DNA of 8,648 bases from Bacillota bacterium (GCA_023435925.1 JAEZLF010000016.1:1-8648), one strand, 5' to 3'; numbered from the stretch's first letter, positions 1-5,914 are shown. The notes: generated from the sequence alone by a model not told the origin. Numbers and translations: made by a program.

Positions 1-1194
1 TTTTTGGCAAGCCTTGCAAACGGGAGATCTACTATTACAAATCCGCTTATTTCTGAGGATGCCTTGTCCGCAATAGCGGTATGCCGGGCTTTTGGTGCCG
101 GTATTGAGAACCTTGGTGACAGGTTCATTGTAGAAGGCTTTAATAGGGTGCCAACGGTACCGGAGAACGTTATTAATGTTGGTAATTCAGGTACAACATT
201 ACGGTTTGGAATGATGACGGCAGGTCTTGTTAATGGTTATACGGTATTCACAGGTGATTATCAAATACGCAGAAGGCCTCTTGGACCATTGATAGAAGCC
301 ATGAATAACCTTGGCGCGGAAGTGTTTTCAACCCGCGGCAACCATATGGCACCCGTTGTAGTCAGGGGAAGGCTCAATGGCGGAAGGTCAAAGCTGGATG
401 CGGTGACATCCCAGTATCTTTCATCGATATTGATACACGCACCGTTACTCGACAATAATACAGAGATTGAACTGACAAGATTGAATGAAATTCCATACGC
501 GCAGATAACCATGTGGTGGCTTGATAACCAGGGTATTCAGTACAGCAATGACAACTACAAAGCCTTTTACATAAAGGGAGGCCAACAATATAAAGCTTTT
601 ACAACAGCTATTCCCGGAGATTTTTCTTCAGCTACCTTTTTTATGGTGCTGGCAGCAATATCTGGGGAAGAGTACATACTCAGGAATCTGGATATGACGG
701 ATCCTCAAGGTGATAAACAGGTATTGGAATACTTGAAGGGCATGGGAACAGTTGTCAGCCATACCGATGGTGGTATTTCTGTGAAGGGTAGTGTGTTAAG
801 GGGTATTGAAATCGATATGAACGCGACACCCGATGCACTGCCGGCCATGGCCGTGGCGGGATGCTTTGCAGAAGGTGAGACGCGCCTTATCAATGTACCT
901 CAGGCCAGGCTGAAGGAGACAGACCGAATTCATGTAATGTGTGTAGAGCTTAAAAAGATGGGTGCCGATATTGAGGAGATACCGGATGGCCTGATTATCA
1001 GAAGCAGCAGGCTGAAAGGCTGCAGAGTATGCGGACATGATGACCATAGAGTGGTAATGGCGTTGGCAATAGCCGGCTTGAATTGTGAAGGAGAAACTGT
1101 GATTGAGACGGCAGAAGCAGTAAATGTAACTTTTCCCGAATTCCCTCATATTATTACCAACTGCGGTGGGAATTTGGAGATGGTAGAAGAGTAA
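1..1194 (+). CDS. aroA: 3-phosphoshikimate 1-carboxyvinyltransferase (EPSP synthase), 5'-partial
   Basis: EPSP synthase joins shikimate-3-phosphate and phosphoenolpyruvate, the sixth step of the shikimate pathway, in the cytoplasm. The frame is open from base 1. The TTG at 4-6 is an internal Leu codon of the N-terminal motif ending ASLANGRSTI, so the true start lies off the left edge; roughly 25-35 residues, including the catalytic Lys-Ser motif, should be missing. Visible family motifs in order are GNSGTTLRF (181-207), RRRP (268-279), TSQY (406-417), the DFSSA segment near 620, PDALPAMAV near 830, RLKETDRI (907-930) and DDHR (1039-1050). Near the C terminus the segment VNVTFPEF carries Val where E. 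coli AroA has Lys411; other EPSP synthases vary here, so I do not count it as loss of function. aroC and aroK follow on the same strand, supporting a shikimate operon. The family assignment is secure. Confidence 0.96.
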   Translation, partial: FLASLANGRSTITNPLISEDALSAIAVCRAFGAGIENLGDRFIVEGFNRVPTVPENVINVGNSGTTLRFGMMTAGLVNGYTVFTGDYQIRRRPLGPLIEAMNNLGAEVFSTRGNHMAPVVVRGRLNGGRSKLDAVTSQYLSSILIHAPLLDNNTEIELTRLNEIPYAQITMWWLDNQGIQYSNDNYKAFYIKGGQQYKAFTTAIPGDFSSATFFMVLAAISGEEYILRNLDMTDPQGDKQVLEYLKGMGTVVSHTDGGISVKGSVLRGIEIDMNATPDALPAMAVAGCFAEGETRLINVPQARLKETDRIHVMCVELKKMGADIEEIPDGLIIRSSRLKGCRVCGHDDHRVVMALAIAGLNCEGETVIETAEAVNVTFPEFPHIITNCGGNLEMVEE

Positions 1195-1203
1195 TGCAGA
1201 TTG

Positions 1204-1231
1204 CCCTGCTGCAATCTTAATGACAGCAGGG
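1204..1231 (+). repeat. Perfect 8-bp inverted repeat in the aroA-aroC gap
   Basis: CCCTGCTG (1204-1211) and CAGCAGGG (1224-1231) are exact reverse complements around a 12-nt loop. No T-run follows, so this is not a standard intrinsic terminator. It starts nine bases after the aroA stop and lies 57 bases before the aroC start. It could stabilise the aroA mRNA 3' end, weakly attenuate transcription, or have no function. Confidence 0.55.
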
Positions 1232-1288
1232 TGCACAAATCAAAAAAGTTGCCGGAAATCGTGGTAATGAAAAATCGGAGGTAATGCC

Positions 1289-2470
1289 ATGCTTGGAAAC
1301 ACATTTGGAAGAATGTTTCGAATAACAACCTGCGGAGAGTCTTATTCCGGTGGTTTTAGGAAAAACCCGGAAATACCGGTGGAACTTTATGGCGGGCAAA
1401 TGGTCATTGTAGATGGTGTGCCACCAGGACTGAAAATAACTGCTGATTTGATACAGGCAGAATTGGATAAGCGCAAACCGGGTCTATCGAAATTAAGTAC
1501 TCCCAGAACAGAAGCGGACAGGGTTTTCATATTCTCAGGGGTTATGGAGGATGATCTTTCTACTGGTGCACCGGTGGGCATGCTTATTCCAAACAGCGAT
1601 ATTGAAGATGTACATATCCAACAGCATAAAGGAAATAAGGATGTTATGAGACCCGGTCAGGCTGCCTATACCTACTTTAAGAAGTATGGCCGGTATTATG
1701 ATTGGGCAGGCGCAGGCAGGGCTTCTGCCAGAGAAACTGTGGCAAGAGTTGCAGGAGGCGCGGTTGCCAAGCTGATACTTGACACAATGGGAATCGACGT
1801 TATCGCGTACATCACAGAGCTTCACGGAATAAAAGCAGCACCGGTAACCTATGAGGCTGCAAAAGCTCATTATCGCAAAAATGAATTGAATTGCCCCGAT
1901 ATGCAAAAAGCGCAGGAAATGATTGAAGATCTTCTGACGGTGAAAGCCAGCGGTGATTCTGTCGGCGGTGTGATAGAGGTCATTGCGGCAGGTGTGCCTG
2001 CTGGTCTTGGTGAACCGGTTTTTGACAAACTCAGCGCGACCATTGCCCATGCCATTATGTCTATCGGCGGAGTGAAAGGGATTGAATTTGGTGACGGCTT
2101 TGGACATGCAAAAATGAAAGGCTCTGAGTCAAATGATACACCCTATTATGATGAAGAATCCGGCAGGATAAGATTTCGTACCAATCGAGCAGGCGGTTTG
2201 CTGGGCGGCATCTCAAATGGTGAAGAAATTAGAATTCGGGTGGCTGCAAAACCCACACCTACGATATTACAGCCTCAAGCCACAGTTGACATAAAAAACC
2301 TGGAAAATGTTAATCATGTGTTTGCTTCAAGAAGTGACCCGACCATTTGCACCAGGTTGTATCCGGTTTGTGAAGCGATGGTGAGACTGGCAATACTTGA
2401 TGCAATCTATATGACGGGAGGTTACAAAGAAATCACTTCAGCAATTGACCCAAGGTGGGATATATTATGA
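1289..2470 (+). CDS. aroC: Chorismate synthase, divergent, lacking conserved active-site histidines
   Basis: Chorismate synthase makes chorismate from EPSP by 1,4-elimination of phosphate, using reduced FMN. The 393-residue product matches the family over its length: GNTFGRMFRITT at the N terminus, DGVPPG (42-47), STPRTEADRV, RPGQAAYTY (121-129), GRASARET (143-150), VPAGLGEPVFDKL, SIGGVKGIEFGDGF, LLGGISNG, and a RSDP motif at 348-351. Compared with E. coli AroC, four conserved histidines are replaced: GESH gives GESY (Tyr19), RPGH gives RPGQ (Gln124), NHAGG gives NRAGG (Arg300), and RHDP gives RSDP (Ser349). The first two correspond to the proposed catalytic pair, His17 and His106 in Neurospora numbering. 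About 14 extra residues lie between GES and DGVPPG. The start has GGAGG at 1277-1281, 7 bases upstream. The family is certain; standard catalysis is not. Confidence 0.92.
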   Translation: MLGNTFGRMFRITTCGESYSGGFRKNPEIPVELYGGQMVIVDGVPPGLKITADLIQAELDKRKPGLSKLSTPRTEADRVFIFSGVMEDDLSTGAPVGMLIPNSDIEDVHIQQHKGNKDVMRPGQAAYTYFKKYGRYYDWAGAGRASARETVARVAGGAVAKLILDTMGIDVIAYITELHGIKAAPVTYEAAKAHYRKNELNCPDMQKAQEMIEDLLTVKASGDSVGGVIEVIAAGVPAGLGEPVFDKLSATIAHAIMSIGGVKGIEFGDGFGHAKMKGSESNDTPYYDEESGRIRFRTNRAGGLLGGISNGEEIRIRVAAKPTPTILQPQATVDIKNLENVNHVFASRSDPTICTRLYPVCEAMVRLAILDAIYMTGGYKEITSAIDPRWDIL

Positions 2471-2967
2471 TGGAAGCAGTAAATAGCATTATATTAATTG
2501 GAATGCCCGGGGCCGGGAAGAGTACTGTGGGCCCACTGCTGGCTGAGAAGCTAAAGCTATCATTTGAAGATACAGATATCATTATTAAGAATACGGATGG
2601 CCGGGCATTAAGAGACATTGTTGCGGAAAATGGATTTGAAACGTTTCTGGCTATCCAGCAGAAAGTGATCATGTCAAGAAAGCTGAAGGATTGCGTAGTA
2701 GCAACAGGCGGAAGCGTAGTGAAGAGTCCTGATCTTATGCGGTATCTGGGAAGTATCGGCAGAATTTTTTATCTAAAACTGGACTTTGCAAAACTGGAGC
2801 AGCGCCTTGCGCCTGACAGGAGACTTGCAAGAACTGACGGGCAGAGCTTCAGACAGCTTTTTGAAGAACGTGAACCGCTATATATCAAGTATGCTGACAA
2901 TATTATTGAGTGCTCAGAAAAGACTCCCGATGAAATAGCTACAGAAATATACAGAATGCAGCGCTAA
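2467..2967 (+). CDS. aroK: Shikimate kinase (AroK family, variant)
   Basis: A P-loop kinase expected to phosphorylate shikimate at the 3-hydroxyl using ATP. I chose the ATG at 2467, which overlaps the aroC stop as ATGA and has AAGGTGGGA (2452-2460) upstream; this gives 166 residues, normal for the family. A GTG at 2455 is in frame but lies inside that ribosome binding site. Motifs are the Walker A GMPGAGKST (12-20), DTD (35-37, the shikimate-binding Asp), ATGGS (79-83), lid arginines near 118-122, and ERxPLY (134-139, with the second substrate Arg at 135). The usual FRxxE substrate motif reads FLAIQ (60-64), so the Arg58-type residue is Leu. I recall similar FLxIE variants annotated as shikimate kinase in other Clostridia. 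Position beside aroA and aroC supports the role. Confidence 0.87.
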   Translation: MMEAVNSIILIGMPGAGKSTVGPLLAEKLKLSFEDTDIIIKNTDGRALRDIVAENGFETFLAIQQKVIMSRKLKDCVVATGGSVVKSPDLMRYLGSIGRIFYLKLDFAKLEQRLAPDRRLARTDGQSFRQLFEEREPLYIKYADNIIECSEKTPDEIATEIYRMQR

Positions 2968-2991
2968 TTCTGCAGAGCAATTATTTTTTTT
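2961..2991 (+). terminator. Weak candidate terminator after aroK
   Basis: A short imperfect stem, GCGCT (2961-2965) with AGAGC (2974-2978) and one mismatch, is followed by AATTA and then eight Ts (2984-2991). The stem is weak and overlaps the aroK stop codon, so some readthrough into the downstream regulator is likely if it works at all. Confidence 0.3.
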
Positions 2992-3026
2992 ATTTGATTT
3001 ATTATTTGAATAGGGGAAAGATGCTA

Positions 3027-3830
3027 ATGGATGATTTAATTACTGTTTTGATTGTGGATGATAATGCGGAAATTGTAGATATGCTTTATAATCACCTTAA
3101 TCAGCGTAATGGAATACTGATCACAGGTATTGCCAGAGATGGTATCGAAGCAATTGATATGATAAAGAGGCAGACGCCCGATATTGTGCTTCTGGATATT
3201 ATCATGCCAAATCTGGATGGAATAGGTGTTCTCGAAAGAATATCAATGATGCAGCTTAAAAGAAAGCCTATTTTTCTGGTGTTAACTGCTATTTCGAATG
3301 AGATTTTTATCCAAAGAGCTATAGAGTTGGGCGCAGAATATTACATGCTGAAGCCCTTTGCTATGAACGTACTTATTATGCGAATCCAGCAGTTGTATCA
3401 TGAAAGGAATAATGACAAGATAAATACTCCCATATGGGGAAGCAGATCTGCGGATATGCCTGAAACGACGGTTGGTGATTTGGAAACAGTTGTTACAATA
3501 CTAATCAGAGAGATGGGGATTACTCCTAACATGTCTGGGTATTATTATTTGAGGGAGGCAGTAATTCTGGCGGTGGAAAGCCAATATGCACACCGCTCCA
3601 TATCACGGTACGTTTACCCCAGAATAGCAAATAAGAATAATACTACCGTCAGAAGTGTAGACAGGGCAATAAGAGGTGCTATCAGCAGCGCAAGTAAAAA
3701 GACGCGATGTGGTGCAAGCAGTGATCTGCCTTCTTTATCTGATACCATTTTCAGCATGAAACTGACCAATTCGCAGATTATCTCCCTTCTGGCTGATAAA
3801 GCCAAACAACAAATCAATCAATTTTCATGA
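3027..3830 (+). CDS. Spo0A-like response regulator
   Basis: A two-domain cytoplasmic transcription factor. The ATG at 3027 has AGGGGA (3012-3017) nine bases upstream and gives 267 residues, the same length as B. subtilis Spo0A; an ATG at 3021 is too close to that site. The receiver domain (about 4-125) is intact: acidic pair D11-D12, phospho-acceptor D57 in LLDIIMPNLDG, T87 and K109 in MLKPF. The C-terminal domain begins near 150 and is Spo0A-like: IREMGITPNMSGYYYLREAV (160-179) and the recognition region NNTTVRSVDRAIRGAI (about 204-219). After that it departs from the usual family ending: the stretch normally containing AW-RG, FGYT and KPTNSEF is altered, with only LTNSQ and ADK left. It is either a diverged Spo0A or a paralogue. 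It follows aroK with a 59-base gap and converges on hup. Confidence 0.9.
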   Translation: MDDLITVLIVDDNAEIVDMLYNHLNQRNGILITGIARDGIEAIDMIKRQTPDIVLLDIIMPNLDGIGVLERISMMQLKRKPIFLVLTAISNEIFIQRAIELGAEYYMLKPFAMNVLIMRIQQLYHERNNDKINTPIWGSRSADMPETTVGDLETVVTILIREMGITPNMSGYYYLREAVILAVESQYAHRSISRYVYPRIANKNNTTVRSVDRAIRGAISSASKKTRCGASSDLPSLSDTIFSMKLTNSQIISLLADKAKQQINQFS

Positions 3831-3898
3831 GTAATATTTCTTAATAATCAAAAAACTGCCGATTGGCAGTTTTTTTGACTATTAAGAAATACGATTAC
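3831..3898. terminator. Long nested bidirectional terminator
   Basis: The core hairpin is A-tract-ACTGCC (3850-3860), a GATT loop (3861-3864) and GGCAGT-T-tract (3865-3876), with A and T runs serving either direction. It sits inside a second pair of arms, ATTTCTTAATAATC (3836-3849) and GACTATTAAGAAAT (3877-3890), complementary except for one G-T wobble. GTAAT (3831-3835) and ATTAC (3894-3898) extend the pairing past a small bulge. The repeat fills the gap between the convergent regulator and hup genes; its right edge includes the hup stop codon. It should end transcription from both sides. Confidence 0.88.
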
Positions 3899-4170
3899 TT
3901 GTTTACTTTATCCTTTAATACTTTACCAGCCTTAAATACTGGAGCTTTTGATGCAGGGATAGTTATTTCTTTCTTAGTCTGGGGGTTTCTGCCTTTTCTT
4001 GCTGCTCTTTGTCTAACTTCAAAAGTACCGAATCCAACCAATACTACTTTGTCCCCACCCTTAAGAGCTTCTTCAACAGAACCGATGAATGCGTTGAGAG
4101 CTGCTTCGCTGCTTTTCTTGTTTAAACCTGATTTAGTGGCAATGGAATTGATTAAATCTGTTTTATTCAT
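3895..4170 (-). CDS. hup: HU-family DNA-binding protein
   Basis: A small histone-like nucleoid protein that acts as a dimer and bends DNA. The product is 91 residues, normal for HU, with the helical N-terminal half (MNKTDLINSIA...), the GFGTFEVRQRAARKGRNP signature (46-63) and the flexible DNA-intercalating arm with Pro63. The C-terminal strand/helix AGKVLKDKVNK is also present. AGGAGG (4179-4184, minus strand) lies 8 bases before the ATG. A strong promoter, with a Spo0A-box-like heptamer at its predicted start site, lies just upstream. The gene is convergent with the Spo0A-like gene and shares its terminator. The identity is very secure; HU versus IHF is settled only by length and general resemblance. 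Confidence 0.97.
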   Translation of the reverse strand: MNKTDLINSIATKSGLNKKSSEAALNAFIGSVEEALKGGDKVVLVGFGTFEVRQRAARKGRNPQTKKEITIPASKAPVFKAGKVLKDKVNK

Positions 4171-4194
4171 TAATACAACCTCCTAAATTTGGAA

Positions 4195-4201
4195 TTCGAC
4201 A
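4195..4201 (-). promoter_or_regulatory. Candidate Spo0A box (TGTCGAA) at the hup start site
   Basis: The minus strand reads TGTCGAA, an exact match to the B. subtilis 0A-box consensus. It begins two bases downstream of the predicted -10 and covers the predicted start site. Established 0A boxes downstream of a start site, as at B. subtilis abrB, mediate repression. A given heptamer is expected about once per 8 kb on both strands, so the sequence alone could be coincidence; the position is what makes it worth noting. Confidence 0.45.
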
Positions 4202-4203
4202 AT

Positions 4204-4232
4204 ATTTTATACTGAAAGTAGCATGAAGTCAA
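4204..4232 (-). promoter_or_regulatory. Sigma-A-type promoter of hup
   Basis: On the minus strand, TTGACT (4227-4232) serves as the -35, followed by a 17-base spacer and TAAAAT (4204-4209) as the -10; an overlapping TATAAA (4206-4211) has a 15-base spacer. The predicted transcription start falls near 4197-4198, giving a short leader of about 28 bases that contains the AGGAGG site. Confidence 0.75.
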
Positions 4233-4255
4233 GCCTTTCACAACAATTTAGGCTT
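4231..4255. repeat. Inverted repeat overlapping the hup -35
   Basis: AAGCCT (4231-4236) and AGGCTT (4250-4255) are perfect complements around a 13-base loop. The left arm shares two bases with the hup -35 hexamer. In the usp direction (minus strand) the stem is not followed by a T-run, so it does not look like a terminator for usp; an operator is possible. Confidence 0.4.
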
Positions 4256-4299
4256 TTAGTACTACGGAATTTAGTGAAAATTTGACTGCAAACATATAA

Positions 4300-4767
4300 C
4301 TATGACATTATTCTTATTTCTACGTCATTTTTCAACAATGTTTTCAATTCTTTTATAAAATACTTTCCTTTATTTTCAGAAGATGACTTACCAAGAATGA
4401 TACAGCTGATATTGTTTTCATCTGCATATTCCGCAATTGTACCGGCGATATCATCTGACTTTAGAACAGTCAGATTTGCCCCTATGCTTTTTGAAATACC
4501 GAAAAGGTACTCCAATGCTTCGGATTCTTTCGCACTATCTAAAAAATTCAAGTCGCTTTTTACGACGTTAATCACATACAGATTTCCTTTATATTCAGCT
4601 AAAAGATCGTTGGCTTCATGTATCAATCTTTCGCATGTTTTCTGCTGTGTTACGCAAACCAGAATATTTCTCGTATCCACAAAAGACCTCTTTTCCGTTG
4701 TATCGTTAATCCAGCTGAAGCCTCTCATCATGAATAATTGCGGAAGCTTCTTAAATAGCTTTAGCAT
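4300..4767 (-). CDS. Small KdpD/UspA-like universal stress domain protein
   Basis: A soluble 155-residue protein. The first 30 or so residues are basic and not recognisable. From residue 34 it follows the Usp fold as found in KdpD sensor kinases: NILVCVTQQKTCERLIHEA, an alternating strand-helix pattern with LYVINVV and LTVLKSDDIAGTIAEYADENNISCIILGKS. The usual G-x2-G-x9-G-S/T nucleotide motif of ATP-binding Usp proteins is absent, so nucleotide binding cannot be assumed. No kinase domain or membrane segment is attached. The ATG at 4767 is the first usable start after an upstream in-frame stop; its GAGGAA lies about 13 bases away, so translation may be weak. It lies upstream of hup on the same strand, with 129 bases between them. 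The specific role is unknown. Confidence 0.75.
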   Translation of the reverse strand: MLKLFKKLPQLFMMRGFSWINDTTEKRSFVDTRNILVCVTQQKTCERLIHEANDLLAEYKGNLYVINVVKSDLNFLDSAKESEALEYLFGISKSIGANLTVLKSDDIAGTIAEYADENNISCIILGKSSSENKGKYFIKELKTLLKNDVEIRIMS

Positions 4768-4798
4768 CTGAAGGGAACATTCCTCGGATTTCAGTCCA

Positions 4799-4863
4799 TG
4801 ATGCGGGGGAAGCTTCCCGGCTATGGTATTTGCAGAAGCGTCCCCTCCATGTGTCCCCGCTCA
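4799..4863. repeat. GC-rich inverted-repeat leader, possible REP/MITE-like remnant
   Basis: The ends TGATGCGGGG (4799-4808) and CCCCGCTCA (4855-4863) pair over nine bases with one bulged T. Inside lie a perfect 12-bp palindrome GGGAAGCTTCCC (4807-4818) and two near-copies, GCGTCCCC (4838-4845) and GTGTCCCC (4851-4858). It is richer in G and C than the surrounding intergenic DNA. It would form most of the 5' leader of the minus-strand usp transcript. Its look resembles small dispersed repeats of Clostridia, but a single copy cannot prove that. Confidence 0.45.
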
Positions 4864-4864
4864 T

Positions 4865-4873
4865 ATTATACCA
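4865..4873 (-). promoter_or_regulatory. Extended -10 promoter for the usp gene
   Basis: The minus strand reads TGGTATAAT: a perfect TATAAT (4865-4870) with the TGn extension. The -35 at 17 bases (AAGACT, 4888-4893) is weak, as is usual for extended -10 promoters. Transcription would begin near 4858, making a leader of about 90 bases that runs through the GC-rich inverted repeat. Confidence 0.6.
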
Positions 4874-4971
4874 AAATGCGGCTAAAAAGTCTTATGAACA
4901 AATGAACAAGTTGTGAATTTTATGTAACAATAATGTATGCACGGCTAGGGCAAATTAATACTTAAGATCAC

Positions 4972-5000
4972 TTGTGTTTTGAAACGTGGTAATATATTAT
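4972..5000 (+). promoter_or_regulatory. Promoter upstream of the fumarase genes
   Basis: TTGTGT (4972-4977) as -35, a 17-base spacer and TATTAT (4995-5000) as -10. A TATATT at 4993 overlaps but has a shorter spacer. It points toward the fumarase genes and is back to back with the usp promoter. Confidence 0.55.
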
Positions 5001-5046
5001 AGGAACGAAACATATGGTCATTTTGAAGTGCAAAACGGAGGCTGAA

Positions 5047-5889
5047 ATGAAAGAAATTAAAGCGTCACAAGTAACAGATATTATTGAGCAGCTTTGCATT
5101 AACGCAAATTATAATCTCAACAGCGATATCATGGAAGCACTTAAAGAAGGAATGTGTTTTGAAGAATCAGAAACCGGGCGTGTGGTGCTATCACAGCTTG
5201 TTGAAAATGCTAAAATTGCCGCAGAAGAGAAAGTAGCGATTTGTCAGGATACCGGTATGGCGGTTGTATTTTTAGAAATAGGTCAGGATGTACATATATC
5301 CGGGGGAAGTATTACAGACGCGGTCAATGAAGGCGTAAGGAGAGGGTATGTAAAGGGTTTTCTCAGAAAGTCCGTTGTTTCGGATCCTTTGAATAGACAA
5401 AATACCGGAGACAATACTCCGGCGGTGATACATTTTGATATCGTAGAGGGCGACAGCCTAAAAATTACACTTGCTCCCAAAGGATTTGGCAGTGAGAATA
5501 TGAGCGGCATTAAAATGCTGAAGCCGTCTGATGGAGTAGATGGAGTTAAAAACTTTATTGAAGAGATTGTTGATAAGGCTGGGCCGAACCCGTGCCCACC
5601 GGTTGTGGTCGGCGTCGGTATTGGCGGGACGATGGAGAAAGCGGCTCTTCAGGCCAAAAAGGCACTACTGAGACCTGTTAATCAGCACAATAAGAAAGAA
5701 GATATTAAGCTTCTTGAAGAAGAAATGCTGGAGCGGGTGAATCGGCTGGGGATCGGCCCTGCAGGGCTTGGTGGCAGGCTTACAGCAATGGCAGTAAATA
5801 TAGAGGTCTATCCCACACATATCGCCGGATTACCGGTAGCAGTCAACATGAGCTGCCATGTCACAAGGCATGCGGAAGCAATTTTGTGA
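5047..5889 (+). CDS. Class I fumarate hydratase, alpha subunit
   Basis: The N-terminal, cluster-binding half of a two-subunit [4Fe-4S] hydro-lyase that interconverts fumarate and L-malate. The ATG at 5047 has GGAGG (5037-5041) five bases upstream and gives 280 residues beginning MKEIKASQVTD, typical of the family; an in-frame ATG at 5014 lacks a comparable site. The three expected cluster cysteines are present: C66 in ICQDTG, C183 in NPCPP and C270 in NMSCH. Other family segments are the GGS-ITDAVNEGVRRGY region and the C-terminal AGLPVAVNMSCHVTRHA. The beta subunit follows 25 bases later. The main alternative is L(+)-tartrate dehydratase, which has the same architecture and cannot be excluded by eye. 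An oxygen-labile cluster fits an anaerobe. Confidence 0.93.
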   Translation: MKEIKASQVTDIIEQLCINANYNLNSDIMEALKEGMCFEESETGRVVLSQLVENAKIAAEEKVAICQDTGMAVVFLEIGQDVHISGGSITDAVNEGVRRGYVKGFLRKSVVSDPLNRQNTGDNTPAVIHFDIVEGDSLKITLAPKGFGSENMSGIKMLKPSDGVDGVKNFIEEIVDKAGPNPCPPVVVGVGIGGTMEKAALQAKKALLRPVNQHNKKEDIKLLEEEMLERVNRLGIGPAGLGGRLTAMAVNIEVYPTHIAGLPVAVNMSCHVTRHAEAIL

Positions 5890-5914
5890 AACAGGAATAG
5901 GAGAGAGGATTACT

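Noticed and set aside
4..6. TTG as the start codon of aroA
   Set aside because: The residues before and after match the interior of the EPSP synthase N-terminal motif, and no ribosome binding site is visible; the gene is cut by the window edge.
1123..1146. Val at the Lys411 position of AroA as a sign of an inactive enzyme
   Set aside because: This position differs among active EPSP synthase classes, so it is weak evidence by itself.
1204..1231. Intrinsic terminator between aroA and aroC
   Set aside because: The stem is perfect, but no T-run follows and the genes look like one transcription unit.
796..1236. 146-codon minus-strand frame inside aroA
   Set aside because: Antisense shadow of aroA with no recognisable domain.
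1535..2107. 190-codon open frame on the minus strand inside aroC
   Set aside because: It is fully antisense to a well-supported gene, is rich in Cys, His and Ser without domain pattern, and has no ribosome binding site; it is a shadow.
3863..4186. 107-codon plus-strand frame opposite hup
   Set aside because: It is antisense to an unmistakable HU gene and begins inside the bidirectional terminator.
4397..4771. 124-codon plus-strand frame opposite the usp gene
   Set aside because: The opposite strand gives a coherent Usp domain with a promoter; this frame has none.
5858..5914. ATG at 5858 as start of the fumarase beta subunit
   Set aside because: It would overlap the alpha gene and add an atypical tail, while the TTG at 5915 has a good ribosome binding site and gives the usual length.
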